A DNA stretch of 64,000 nt from Nephthysia sp036513515 (GCA_036513515.1 DATBYW010000113.1:1-64000), one strand, 5' to 3'; positions 17,374 to 25,639 are shown, numbered from the stretch's first letter. Notes: generated by a model from the letters alone, not told the origin. Numbers and translations: made by a program.

Positions 17374-17571
17374 ATGCGCGTCACCATCCTGCCCGACCGG
17401 GAGGTGAGGGAGGTCGATGCTCGCAGCGTCGGCGAGCTGCTCAAGACCCTGGGCCTGCACAGGGACGCACACCTGGTGGTGCGGGGACAGGACATCCTCA
17501 CCTCCGACGTGTCCCTCTCGGAGGGCGACCAGATCGAGGTCTGGCCGGTGATCAGCGGTGGCCGGCGCTGA
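17374..17571 (+). CDS. ThiS/MoaD-family ubiquitin-like sulfur carrier ending GG-RR
   Basis: A small beta-grasp protein of 65 residues. The end reads VSLSEGDQIEVWPVISGGRR, the usual ThiS/MoaD/TtuB C-terminus, but two arginines follow the Gly-Gly. In known carriers the terminal glycine is adenylated and thiocarboxylated, so the tail may have to be removed first. The next gene, a TtuA-type tRNA thiolation enzyme, starts in its stop codon (TGATG), which suggests this is that enzyme's sulfur donor. ATG 17374 lies 8 nt after a GATAAT hexamer, so the transcript may be leaderless. No E1-like activating enzyme or protease is in the window. Confidence 0.85.
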   Translation: MRVTILPDREVREVDARSVGELLKTLGLHRDAHLVVRGQDILTSDVSLSEGDQIEVWPVISGGRR

Positions 17572-18509
17572 TGCGCTGCCACACCTGTCGGGGCCCCGCC
17601 AACGTGGAGATCCGGCGCAGCCGGACCGCCTACTGCGCCCGCTGCTACCCGGCCTGGTTCCGCACCCAGGTGCAGGAGCGGATCGACCATGAGCGGATGT
17701 TCCGGCGTGACCAGGCAATCCTGGTCGCGGTCTCCGGCGGCAAGGACTCGCTGGCCCTCTGGCACACCCTCACCGAGCTCGGCTACCGAGCGGACGGGAT
17801 GTACATCAGGCTCGGTATCGGGGACTATTCGCAGCGCTCGCAGGCGAAGTCGGAGGCGTTCGCCAGCGAGCGTGGGCTGACGCTGCACCAGGTCGACCTC
17901 AAGGAGGGGCAGGGCTTTGCAGTGCCGGACCTGCTGGACACCCGCAGCGGGAAGCCCTGCGCCGCCTGCGGCACCGTCAAGCGGTACCACTTCAACAAGA
18001 TGGCGGCCGACCTGGGCTACGAGGTGGTGGCCACTGGCCACAATCTGGACGACGAGGCCGCCACCCTGTTCGGGAACGTCATGCACTGGAACGTCGACTA
18101 CCTGGGGCGGCAGGGCCCGGTGCTGGAGAGCACCCATCCCAAGCTCGTGCGCAAAGTGAAGCCCCTCTACCGGCTCAGCGAGCGGGAGACTGCTGCCTAC
18201 GCCATCATCGAGCGCCTCGACTACATCCTCGAGGAATGCCCGATGGCGAAGGGCGCCAAGTCGCTTGCATACAAGGGCATGCTCAACGCGCTGGAGGAGG
18301 AGCAGCCCGGCGCCAAGTACGGCTTCCTGGTCGGATTCCTGAAGCAGGGAAGGCACGCGGTGCCGGGGGGCGATTTCGACCAGGCGACCGATCTCCGGGA
18401 ATGCACGCGCTGCGGCCAGCCGACCACCGGCGAGCTCTGCGCCTACTGCAAGATGGCCGATCGCGGGCGCAAGAAGTCGGCCAGCAAAGCAGCCAAGTAC
18501 GCCCGGTGA
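17571..18509 (+). CDS. TtuA/TIGR00269-type tRNA 2-thiolation enzyme
   Basis: The protein has 312 residues. An N-terminal zinc finger (C3-x2-C6, C22-x2-C25) is followed by a PP-loop ATP pyrophosphatase motif SGGKDS at 55-60, the cysteine pair C130-AA-C133, and C223 in EECPMAKG. A second zinc finger at the C-terminus is ECTRCGQP and LCAYC. The three internal cysteines fall almost exactly where TtuA has its Fe-S/catalytic cysteines (130, 133, 222 in Thermus). TtuA-type enzymes activate a tRNA uridine with ATP and insert sulfur from a thiocarboxylated carrier. The carrier gene is directly upstream. The exact tRNA position modified cannot be read from sequence. The pyrF start overlaps its stop. 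Confidence 0.9.
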   Translation: MRCHTCRGPANVEIRRSRTAYCARCYPAWFRTQVQERIDHERMFRRDQAILVAVSGGKDSLALWHTLTELGYRADGMYIRLGIGDYSQRSQAKSEAFASERGLTLHQVDLKEGQGFAVPDLLDTRSGKPCAACGTVKRYHFNKMAADLGYEVVATGHNLDDEAATLFGNVMHWNVDYLGRQGPVLESTHPKLVRKVKPLYRLSERETAAYAIIERLDYILEECPMAKGAKSLAYKGMLNALEEEQPGAKYGFLVGFLKQGRHAVPGGDFDQATDLRECTRCGQPTTGELCAYCKMADRGRKKSASKAAKYAR

Positions 18510-19315
18510 CGGCGCTGAGCGCAGGCCCGGAATACTTCGGGCGGCTCCGGGAGGCGATGGTGGCCAACCGCACGCTGCTCTGCGTGGGCCTCGATCCGGA
18601 TCCGGAACGGATCCCCGGCGGCGCGGCGGGCGCGCTGCGTCACTGCCTGGAGGTCGTGGAGGCCACCTCGGAACACGCCTGCTGCTTCAAGCCGAACGCC
18701 GCCTTCTGGGAGCAGTACGGCGCCGACGGCTGGAAGGCCCTGGGCGAGCTGAGGCAGGCGATCCCGGCCGAGATCCCCGTGCTGCTGGACGCCAAGCGGG
18801 GCGACATCGGCAGCACGATGCGGGCCTACGCCAGGGCCGTCTTCGAGACGCTCGGCTTCGACGCCGTGACGGCGAGCCCCTATCTGGGGGCCGACTCGCT
18901 TCGTGAGCTGACGCGCTACTCGACAAAGGGCGTCTACGTCCTTTGCCGAACTTCCAACCCGGGGGCGAGGGACCTGCAGCACCTGCTCGCCGGGGGCCGG
19001 CCGCTCTACCTCCACGTGGTGCGGCTGGCCGAGGAGGTGGCGGAAGCCGGGAACGTGGCGCTGGTGGTCGGGGCGACCGCTCCCGAGCAGCTGGCAGAGG
19101 TGCGCGCCGCCACCGATCTTCCCTTCCTCGTACCCGGCGTGGGCGCCCAGGGCGGGGACCTCGAGGCGGCAGTGAGGGCCGCCTGGAACGGTGACCAGGC
19201 TTCCTGCCTGGTATCGGTGAGCCGCGCGGTCCTCTACGCGGATGACCCCGCCGCGGCCGCCGCCGATCTCAAGGCCGCCATCAACTCCGCGGTCGCGGCG
19301 TCGGCCGGCAGATGA
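18506..19315 (+). CDS. pyrF: Orotidine 5'-phosphate decarboxylase (type 2)
   Basis: The protein has 269 residues from a GTG that overlaps the previous stop (GTGA). LLCVGLDPDPERIP near residue 24 and the catalytic LLDAKRGDIGSTM segment near 94 are characteristic of the long subfamily found in mycobacteria and myxobacteria. PFLVPGVGAQGGDL is the phosphate-binding loop. The enzyme makes UMP from OMP, the last step of de novo pyrimidine synthesis. It is isolated from other pyr genes here and lies between a tRNA thiolation enzyme and a TIGR00300 protein. The only visible link to the carrier/TtuA pair is that both concern uridine metabolism. Confidence 0.94.
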   Translation: MTALSAGPEYFGRLREAMVANRTLLCVGLDPDPERIPGGAAGALRHCLEVVEATSEHACCFKPNAAFWEQYGADGWKALGELRQAIPAEIPVLLDAKRGDIGSTMRAYARAVFETLGFDAVTASPYLGADSLRELTRYSTKGVYVLCRTSNPGARDLQHLLAGGRPLYLHVVRLAEEVAEAGNVALVVGATAPEQLAEVRAATDLPFLVPGVGAQGGDLEAAVRAAWNGDQASCLVSVSRAVLYADDPAAAAADLKAAINSAVAASAGR

Positions 19316-20541
19316 GCCAGCGGCTCGCCGTCCTGCTCGTGCTGGAGGGCCACATCATCGACTCACTCATGCTCCCCCAGCTCATGGACATGGTCATGGA
19401 CCTGGGCGGTGCCTTCGACATCCAGGAGCTGCGGGTCGGCCATCGCAAGACCGACACCTCCTTCTGCCGTGTGGAGGTCACGGCCTCTGACCCGGCCACG
19501 CTGGACGAGATCGTGCGGCGCGCCCGCGAGCTGGGGGCGCAGGTGGCCAGCGAGGAGCCGGTTCGGACCGAGCCGGTGAGCAAGGCCGGCGTCTACCCGG
19601 AGGGCTTCTACTCGACCAGCAACATGCCCACCTACGTCCTCCTCAACGGCGGCTGGGTGCCGGTGGAGAAGCAGGAGATGGACTGCGCGGTCGGGATCGA
19701 TCGCGAGGCCCACCGCGCCTGGTGCATCCCCTTCTACGAGGCCACCCCAGGGCTGGAGGTCGTGGTCGGCCACCAGGGCGTCCGGGTGACGCCGATGGAA
19801 CGCTCCCGGCAGATGGAGATCTTCAGCTTCATGGCCAGCGAGGTGTCGGCCGAGAAGCCGAAGAAGCTCCTCATCGGCAAGATCGCCGCCGAGATGAAGG
19901 CAGTGCGTGCGGAAGGCGGCAAGATCCTGATCGTTTCGGGGCCGGCGGTGGTTCACACGGGCGCCGGCCGGTACCTCTCCCGGCTGATCGAGCTGGGCTA
20001 CGTGCAGGTCCTCTTCGCGGGCAACGCCCTGGCGGTGCACGACGTCGAGGCTGCCCTCTTCGGGACCGCCCTGGGCGTGAACCTGGAAAGCGGCCTCCCC
20101 ATCGAGCACGGCCACGAGCACCACATGCGGGCCATCAACCGCGTCCGCAGCGCCGGCTCGCTGAGAGCCATGGTCGAGTCCGGCGAACTGACCAGTGGCG
20201 TCATGAAGACCGCCATCGACCACGGCGTGGAGATAGTGCTGGCCGGCAGCGTCCGGGACGACGGGCCGCTGCCGGACGTTCTGACGGACATGGGGGACGC
20301 CCAAAAGCGCATGCGCGAGGCGGTGACGGACGTGCGCCTCTGCCTGATGCTGGCCACCATGCTCCACTCCATTGCGACCGGAAACATGCTTCCGGCCCAC
20401 GTGCGCACGGTCTGCGTGGACATGAACCCTGCAGTGGTGACGAAGCTGGCCGACCGTGGCTCCTGGCAGTCCATCGGGCTGGTCACTGACGTCGAATCGT
20501 TCCTGCGTGAGCTGGCGCAGGTGATCGAGGGCGAGCCATAG
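19312..20541 (+). CDS. TIGR00300 family (LOR/SDH-domain) protein, possible ornithine cyclodeaminase
   Basis: The protein has 409 residues. The N-terminal 100 residues (VEGH-like LVLEGHIIDSLMLPQLMD, GHRKTDTSFCRVEV) form the conserved domain shared with LOR/SDH bifunctional proteins. The rest is a Rossmann-type domain (KILIVSGPAVVHTGAGRYL, VQVLFAGNALAVHDVE, GHEHHMRAINRV). Archaeal relatives (MMP1218 type) and the C-terminal half of cyanobacterial AgrE/ArgZ are reported to convert ornithine to proline using NAD. Whether this protein has that activity is inference. The start ATG overlaps the pyrF stop (ATGA). Confidence 0.82.
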   Translation: MSQRLAVLLVLEGHIIDSLMLPQLMDMVMDLGGAFDIQELRVGHRKTDTSFCRVEVTASDPATLDEIVRRARELGAQVASEEPVRTEPVSKAGVYPEGFYSTSNMPTYVLLNGGWVPVEKQEMDCAVGIDREAHRAWCIPFYEATPGLEVVVGHQGVRVTPMERSRQMEIFSFMASEVSAEKPKKLLIGKIAAEMKAVRAEGGKILIVSGPAVVHTGAGRYLSRLIELGYVQVLFAGNALAVHDVEAALFGTALGVNLESGLPIEHGHEHHMRAINRVRSAGSLRAMVESGELTSGVMKTAIDHGVEIVLAGSVRDDGPLPDVLTDMGDAQKRMREAVTDVRLCLMLATMLHSIATGNMLPAHVRTVCVDMNPAVVTKLADRGSWQSIGLVTDVESFLRELAQVIEGEP

Positions 20542-20579
20542 CCTGGCGCCACCTCGCCATCGGAGCGATCGCCGGCGCG

Positions 20580-20903
20580 TTGAGCGGACTCCTGGGAGTG
20601 GGGGGAGGCTTCCTGATGGTTCCGCTGCAGGTCATGCTCGTGAAGACGCCGCAGCTCAAGGCCAACGCGGCCTCGCTTGCCGCCATCATCCCCATCTCGA
20701 TCACGGGGGTCCTGGTCTACTACTTCGCCGGCCGGGGAGGGCCTCAGGTGGACGTGCGCCTGGCCCTGCTCCTCACCGTGGGTGGCATGGTGGGCGCCTA
20801 CCTGGGGGCCAGGCTTGCCTCCCGCCTGCCGGAGGTCTGGCTTGGCCGCGGGGTTGCCGTCCTTCTCGCGCTGGTCGGCGTGAAGGAGCTGGTGAGCCCG
20901 TGA
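20580..20903 (+). CDS. TSUP (TauE/SafE) transporter, N-terminal half encoded as a separate gene
   Basis: A half-length TSUP permease, 107 residues from the first ordinary codon (TTG 20580). The motif GLLGVGGGFLMVPLQVML is the family's repeat signature and about three to four membrane helices follow. The frame is open upstream and encodes more of the first helix (WRHLAIGAIAGAL) back to an ATA at 20538 that overlaps the preceding TAG, so the annotated start is probably too short. TSUP proteins normally have two such repeats in one chain of about 250 residues and export sulfite, sulfonates or other organic anions. Here the second repeat is the next gene. Confidence 0.8.
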   Translation: MSGLLGVGGGFLMVPLQVMLVKTPQLKANAASLAAIIPISITGVLVYYFAGRGGPQVDVRLALLLTVGGMVGAYLGARLASRLPEVWLGRGVAVLLALVGVKELVSP

Positions 20904-21268
20904 TCGGCGGCGCCCTGGCCATCATCGCTGGGATCATGGTCGGCACCCTGAGCGGGCTGATCGGGATCGGCGGAGGCGTCCTCCTGGTGCCGATCATGGT
21001 GATCGGCTTCGGGCTCGCCCAGCAGCTGGCGCAGGGCACCTCGCTGGCGGCCATCCTTCCGACCTCCATCGTGGCGGCTGCCACCCACTACCGGGCCGGG
21101 AACCTGGAGCTGCGAGCGGCCCTGCTGATGGGCGCCACAGGGGCGATCACGGCGGTGCTCTTCGGCCTCCTCGCGCAGCGGATCCATCCGCAGGTGCTCG
21201 CCCGGCTCTTCGGCGCCTTCGTGCTCTTTTCCGCCTATCGACTCTGGCCCAGGAGTCCGGCCCGGTGA
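20900..21268 (+). CDS. TSUP (TauE/SafE) transporter, C-terminal half encoded as a separate gene
   Basis: The protein has 122 residues from GTG 20900, overlapping the stop of the first TSUP half by 4 nt (GTGA). It begins with the same repeat signature (GTLSGLIGIGGGVLLVPIMV) and has about four membrane helices. The two products presumably assemble as a heteromeric 8-helix carrier. The stop is overlapped by the acyl-CoA synthetase start, so all three genes should be on one transcript. The substrate is unknown. The oxalyl-CoA-synthetase-like neighbour makes a small organic anion a possibility. Confidence 0.83.
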   Translation: MIGGALAIIAGIMVGTLSGLIGIGGGVLLVPIMVIGFGLAQQLAQGTSLAAILPTSIVAAATHYRAGNLELRAALLMGATGAITAVLFGLLAQRIHPQVLARLFGAFVLFSAYRLWPRSPAR

Positions 21269-22764
21269 GCGCCACCCTGCTCGACATCCTCGAGGCGGGC
21301 GCTCCCGCTCATCCGGCCCTCGTGGTGCCGGGCGGCCTCCGGCTCAGCTACGCCGACCTCCGCCGGGAGGTGGAGCAGGCGGCGACGCGCCTGCTCGATC
21401 TCGGGGTACGGCCGGGAGACCGGGTGGCGCTGGTCTTTCCGAACTCTGCGGAGGCCGTGGTCCTGTTCCTGGCGGCCACGGCGGTGGGCAGCGCGGCGCC
21501 GCTCAATCCGGCCTACAAGGAAGAGGAGTTCCGCTTCTACCTGGATGACATCGGGGCTACCGCTCTGCTGGTCCCGCCGTCCGGTGCGGGAGCCGCCGTA
21601 GCTGCGGCGGCCGACAGGAGGATCGTCATTGAGGCGTCGTTCGACCTCGAAGGCCACCTGGACCTCGAATCGGCGGCAGCGGAGCGGGAGGGCCCGGGCC
21701 TTCCAGCGACGGACGGCGACGACGTGGCGCTGGTGCTGCACACCAGCGGCACCACTAGCAGGCCCAAGCTCGTCCCCCTGCGTCATCGCAACCTGGTCGC
21801 CTCCACCCGGAACATCGTCTCCACCTACGACCTCGGGCCGGTGGACGTCACCCTCTGCGTCATGCCGCTCTTCCACGTGCACGGACTGGTGGCTTCGGCA
21901 CTCTCCACGCTGGCCTCGGGCGGGACGGTGGTCATCCCTCGACGATTCAGCGCCTTCGAGTTCTGGGGGCTGGTCGAAGAACATCCCATAACCTGGTACT
22001 CGGCAGTCCCCACCATGCACCAGCTCCTGGTCGGCAGGAGCCAGCGGCGGCCCGGCCAGGCCAATCCGCGGACTCTTCGCTTCATCCGCTCCTGCAGCTC
22101 GGCGCTCCCGCCCGATCTCATGCATCAGCTGGAGGGACGGTTCAACGTTCCCCTGCTGGACGCCTACGGGATGACGGAGGCGGCGCACCAGATGGCTTCA
22201 AATCCGCTGCCGCCGGCCGAGCGGCTTCCGAGGTCGGTCGGTAAGCCCACCGGAGTGGGGATGGCGATCCTCGACGAGGCGGGGAACGAGCTCTCCGCGG
22301 GGCTGGCGGGGGAGGTGGCGGTGCGCGGACCGAACGTCATGGACGGATACGAGTCCAACCCCTCTGCAAACGCGGAAGCGTTCACCCGAGGGTGGTTTCG
22401 AACCGGCGACCTGGGTTTCCTCGACGCGAAGGGGTACCTCACGCTGGTGGGCAGGATCAAGGAGCTGATCAACCGGGGCGGCGAGAAGATAGCGCCCGGG
22501 GAGGTGGACGAGGTGCTCCTCCAGCACCCTGCGGTCGCCGAGGCGGTCGCCTTCGGGGTGCCGCATCCCGGTTGGGGCGAAGAGGTCGCCGCGGCCGTCG
22601 TGCTGGCCTCCCAGGTGGGGGAGAAGGAGCTGATCGCTTTCTGCCGGGAGCGGCTCGCCGATTTCAAGGTGCCGCGGCGGATCCACATCCTCGAGGAGAT
22701 CCCACGCACGGCGACCGGCAAGGTGCAGCGCCGCAACGTGGCTGCGTCGCTCGGCGACAGTTGA
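21265..22764 (+). CDS. AMP-forming acyl-CoA synthetase, resembling oxalyl-CoA synthetase (AAE3/Pcs60)
   Basis: The protein has 499 residues from GTG 21265 in a 4-nt overlap. ANL-superfamily core motifs are present: LHTSGTTSRPKLVPL (P-loop A3), YGMTEAAHQMASNPLPP (A5), RGWFRTGDLGFLDAKGYLTLVGRIKELINRGG (A7/A8, quoted as separate short pieces RTGDLGFLD and GRIKELINRGG) and a C-terminal TATGKVQRR lysine (A10). The stretches MPLFHVHGLVAS and TEAAHQM-SNPLPP are close to plant AAE3 and yeast Pcs60, which act on oxalate. The call for oxalate is from motif memory and moderate. The gene is coupled to the reductase downstream by TTGA. Confidence 0.85.
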   Translation: MSATLLDILEAGAPAHPALVVPGGLRLSYADLRREVEQAATRLLDLGVRPGDRVALVFPNSAEAVVLFLAATAVGSAAPLNPAYKEEEFRFYLDDIGATALLVPPSGAGAAVAAAADRRIVIEASFDLEGHLDLESAAAEREGPGLPATDGDDVALVLHTSGTTSRPKLVPLRHRNLVASTRNIVSTYDLGPVDVTLCVMPLFHVHGLVASALSTLASGGTVVIPRRFSAFEFWGLVEEHPITWYSAVPTMHQLLVGRSQRRPGQANPRTLRFIRSCSSALPPDLMHQLEGRFNVPLLDAYGMTEAAHQMASNPLPPAERLPRSVGKPTGVGMAILDEAGNELSAGLAGEVAVRGPNVMDGYESNPSANAEAFTRGWFRTGDLGFLDAKGYLTLVGRIKELINRGGEKIAPGEVDEVLLQHPAVAEAVAFGVPHPGWGEEVAAAVVLASQVGEKELIAFCRERLADFKVPRRIHILEEIPRTATGKVQRRNVAASLGDS

Positions 22765-23711
22765 ACTACGCGGTCCTGGGAGCCGGGGCGATCGGCGGCT
22801 TCCTCGGCGCCCATCTCTCCAGGGCCGGCTTCGACGTGACCCTGGTCGCGCGGGGCGCCCATCTGGAGGCCATGCGCTCTCACGGCGTCAAAGTGATCCG
22901 GGAGGACGGATCGTCCTTCGTCGCCCACCCCGCCTGCACCGATGACGTGGCCGCGGCGCTGTCGGCCGACGTCACCTTCATCACCCTGAAGGCGCACAGT
23001 CTCCCGGACCTGGCACCCGCCCTGAGCGGCGGCTCGGGCACCCTCGTCTTCGCTCAAAACGGCCTTCCCTGGTGGTACCTGGCCGCCAGCGGACGCCGGC
23101 TGGAGTCGGTCGACCCGGACGGCGTCATGGCCGCCAGCGTCGACCTGGGCCGGGTGATCGGCTGTATCGCCTACGCCGCCACAGAGGTCGTCCAGCCGGG
23201 GGTGATTCGCCACCTGGAGGGCAACAGGCTCTCCCTGGCGGAGCCGGACGGAACCCGCACTCCGAGGGTGACCGAACTCTCCGGGGCGCTGGCGAGGGCC
23301 GGTTTCAAAGCCCCGGTGCAGGCTCGGATGGAGCACGAGATCTGGGTCAAGCTGGTCGGAAACGCGACCCTCAACCCGGTCAGCGCACTCACCCGGGCCA
23401 CCCTTGGAGAGTTGCTGGGCGACAGTGCGACGCGGGAGCTGGTGAGGACGCTGATGCTGGAGGTGGCGGCCGTCGCCAGAGCGGCAGGCGTGGAGCTGGA
23501 GGTCGGCGTGGAGCGTCGCCTGGAAGGGGCCGCCCGGGCGGGAGACCACCGAACCTCGATGCTGCAGGACGTCGAGGCGGGCCGCCGGCTGGAGGTGGAC
23601 CCGCTGATAGGTTCGGTGATCGAGCTGGGGGCTCAGCTCGGCGTCACCACCCCGGTCCTGAGCACCGTGTACGCACTTACCAGGCAGCTGGACCGCTCGC
23701 TCACCCGCTGA
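22761..23711 (+). CDS. Ketopantoate reductase (PanE/ApbA)-family oxidoreductase
   Basis: The protein has 316 residues from TTG 22761 (TTGA overlap). An N-terminal NADP-binding Rossmann fold starts at once with YAVLGAGAIGGFLGAHLSRAG. The C-terminal helical domain has the catalytic lysine segment EIWVKLVGNATLNPVSALTRATLGEL. The family reduces 2-dehydropantoate to pantoate in CoA synthesis, but many paralogues act on other 2-keto acids. Given the acyl-CoA synthetase and acyl-CoA dehydrogenase neighbours and absence of panB/panC here, pantoate synthesis is only one option. It ends 110 bp before the acyl-CoA dehydrogenase. Confidence 0.87.
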   Translation: MNYAVLGAGAIGGFLGAHLSRAGFDVTLVARGAHLEAMRSHGVKVIREDGSSFVAHPACTDDVAAALSADVTFITLKAHSLPDLAPALSGGSGTLVFAQNGLPWWYLAASGRRLESVDPDGVMAASVDLGRVIGCIAYAATEVVQPGVIRHLEGNRLSLAEPDGTRTPRVTELSGALARAGFKAPVQARMEHEIWVKLVGNATLNPVSALTRATLGELLGDSATRELVRTLMLEVAAVARAAGVELEVGVERRLEGAARAGDHRTSMLQDVEAGRRLEVDPLIGSVIELGAQLGVTTPVLSTVYALTRQLDRSLTR

Positions 23712-23766
23712 ACTGGAAGTGTTCTCGAGGAACCCACACGACAGGGTTTGGATGTAGAGTGGGCGG

Positions 23767-23784
23767 TAACGGTACGTACCGGTA
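23767..23784. promoter_or_regulatory. Palindromic operator upstream of acyl-CoA dehydrogenase
   Basis: TAACGGTACGTACCGGTA is an 18-bp palindrome with one mismatched pair and a perfect 12-bp core (CGGTACGTACCG). It lies 39 bp before the acyl-CoA dehydrogenase start. The length and symmetry suit a TetR-family dimer, and a TetR gene is the next gene but one. The assignment to that regulator is inference. Confidence 0.65.
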
Positions 23785-23822
23785 CTAATTGACTCGAACA
23801 TCGACAGGAGTTGGCGAGCGCC

Positions 23823-25013
23823 ATGGTGTCCTTTGAGCTGACGGAGGACCAGCGAGAGATCCGCGACTGGGTCCACGACTTCGCGGTCCGCGAGATCCGG
23901 CCGGTCGCGCATCACTACGACGAGACCGAGGAGTTTCCCTGGGAAGTGCTCCGCAAGGCCGCCAAGGTCGGCCTCTACGGCCAGGACTTCCTGGTCCAGA
24001 CGTTTGGCGACGAGAGCGGCCTGATGCCCGCGCTGGTAGCCGAGGAACTCTCCTGGGGCTGTGCGGGCATCGCGCTGGCGCTCCAGGGCACCGGGCTGCC
24101 CGTGGCCGCCATCTTCAATCAGGGAACCCCGGAACAGGTGGCGACCTGGATCCCGGCCTGCTATGGCAGCGCCAGCCAGCCCGCGCTGGGCGCCTTCTGC
24201 GCCACCGAGGCCGACGCCGGCTCGGACGTCTCGGCGTACAGGACCCGGGCCGAGAGGAAGAACGGCGACTGGCTGATCAACGGCCGCAAGGTGTTCATCA
24301 CCAACGGCGGCATCGCCGATGTACACGTCGTGGTGGCTTCGGTCGATCCCGAGCTGGGCACGCGCGGACAGGCGTCTTTCGTGGTGCCCAAGGGCACTGC
24401 CGGTCTCAGCGCCGGCAAGAAGGAGAAGAAGATGGGCATCCGGGCCTCTCACACGGGTGAGGTGATCCTGGAGGACGTTCGAGTCCCAGCTGACTGTCTG
24501 CTGGGCGGCGAGGAGCGGCTGGAGGCAAAGCTGGCACGCGGCAGAGCCGGCACCTCGTCCCGCTCCAACGTCGCCATGAAGACCTTCGAGGCCACCCGGC
24601 CGATAGTCGGTGCGCAGGCGCTCGGGATCGCTCGCGCCGCTTTCGAGTTCGCGCTCGACTACGCCAAGCAGCGCAAGCAGTTCGGCCGGCCGATCATTGA
24701 CAACCAGGCCATCGCGTTCAAGCTCGCCGACATGGCGATAGAGATCGAGGCGGCCCGGGCGTTGATCTGGCGCGCTCTCTGGGAAGGCCGAAACGGGGGT
24801 GAGTTCAAGAAAGCCGAGGGTTCGATGGCCAAGCTGAAGGCCAGCGAGGTGGCCGTCAAGGTTACTGAAGAGGCGATTCAGATCTGCGGCGGATACGGAT
24901 ACATCCGCGACTTTCCGGTCGAGAAGTGGCATCGCGACGCCAAGATCTACACGCTCTTCGAAGGTACGTCCGAGATACAGAGGCTGGTCATCTCCCGGAC
25001 TCTGGCGGCGTAG
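23823..25013 (+). CDS. Acyl-CoA dehydrogenase
   Basis: The protein has about 396 residues, the usual family length. FELTEDQREIRDWVHDFA opens the N-terminal helical domain. GAFCATEADAGSDVSAYRT is the substrate/FAD loop, the C-terminal domain has the FAD-contact segment KQRKQFGRPI, and YGYIRDFPVEKWHRDAKIYTLFEGTSEIQR carries, within FEGTSEIQ, the catalytic glutamate of most members. It oxidises acyl-CoA thioesters to enoyl-CoA with electrons to ETF. Chain length is not predictable. ATG 23823 is chosen, with AGGAG 12 nt upstream. An in-frame TTG at 23811 is less likely. It is preceded by a palindromic operator and followed after 10 bp by a TetR gene. Confidence 0.93.
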   Translation: MVSFELTEDQREIRDWVHDFAVREIRPVAHHYDETEEFPWEVLRKAAKVGLYGQDFLVQTFGDESGLMPALVAEELSWGCAGIALALQGTGLPVAAIFNQGTPEQVATWIPACYGSASQPALGAFCATEADAGSDVSAYRTRAERKNGDWLINGRKVFITNGGIADVHVVVASVDPELGTRGQASFVVPKGTAGLSAGKKEKKMGIRASHTGEVILEDVRVPADCLLGGEERLEAKLARGRAGTSSRSNVAMKTFEATRPIVGAQALGIARAAFEFALDYAKQRKQFGRPIIDNQAIAFKLADMAIEIEAARALIWRALWEGRNGGEFKKAEGSMAKLKASEVAVKVTEEAIQICGGYGYIRDFPVEKWHRDAKIYTLFEGTSEIQRLVISRTLAA

Positions 25014-25023
25014 GGTCCGCCGA

Positions 25024-25617
25024 ATGAGCACCGCGCCTCCAGCGCTCGAGCTGCGACGTGAAGCTCGCCGGCAGCGCCTGCTGGATGCCGCCCTGAACCT
25101 CTTCGTCGAGCACGGGTTTCACGACAGCTCGGTGGACGACGTGGTGGCGGCGGCGCGCACGTCGAAATCCGCCTTCTATGAGCAGTTCGAATCCAAGGAG
25201 GACTGCTGTCGGGTACTGCTGGAGCAGGAGGGAGGTGCTCTGATCTCCTCTGTCAGGGTCGCGGCCGCAGCGGGCTCTGACCACCGCCAGCGCACACGCT
25301 TGGGTATCGGGGCTTTCGTCCGAACCTGCGTCCAGCAGGGCAAGGCGGCTCGGCTCCTGCTCGTCGAATCGGTCGGACTGTCCGAGTCAATTGAAGCGGT
25401 CAGGCACGGGCTCCATGGCCAGTTCGCCGAGATGGTGGAGGCCGAGGTGAGGCACGCTCAAACTTCGGGCGACCAGGGACTGCTCGGTGTGGACCCGGCG
25501 CTCTATGGGCGCGTGGTGGTGGGGGCGGTGAACGAGGCCACCGGATGGTTCCTGGAGCGCGAGCGGGGAGACCCGGAGCCGCTGATCGAGGGGCTCTGCC
25601 GGATCCTGGCCCCTTAA
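25024..25617 (+). CDS. TetR/AcrR-family transcriptional regulator
   Basis: The protein has 197 residues. The N-terminal helix-turn-helix is typical: RQRLLDAALNLFVEHGFHDSSVDDVVAAARTSKSAFYEQFESKED (residues about 17-61). The C-terminal ligand-binding domain is variable and helical. It lies 10 bp after the acyl-CoA dehydrogenase, and the palindrome at 23767-23784 is the obvious candidate operator, so autoregulation of the pair by an acyl-CoA-type ligand is plausible but inferred. Confidence 0.9.
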   Translation: MSTAPPALELRREARRQRLLDAALNLFVEHGFHDSSVDDVVAAARTSKSAFYEQFESKEDCCRVLLEQEGGALISSVRVAAAAGSDHRQRTRLGIGAFVRTCVQQGKAARLLLVESVGLSESIEAVRHGLHGQFAEMVEAEVRHAQTSGDQGLLGVDPALYGRVVVGAVNEATGWFLERERGDPEPLIEGLCRILAP

Positions 25618-25639
25618 GGCCCGAATCCGGGCTAAGACC

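Noticed and set aside
22164..25031. Very long minus-strand frame antisense to the synthetase, reductase and dehydrogenase genes
   Set aside because: It shadows three recognisable enzymes on the plus strand and has no motif of its own.
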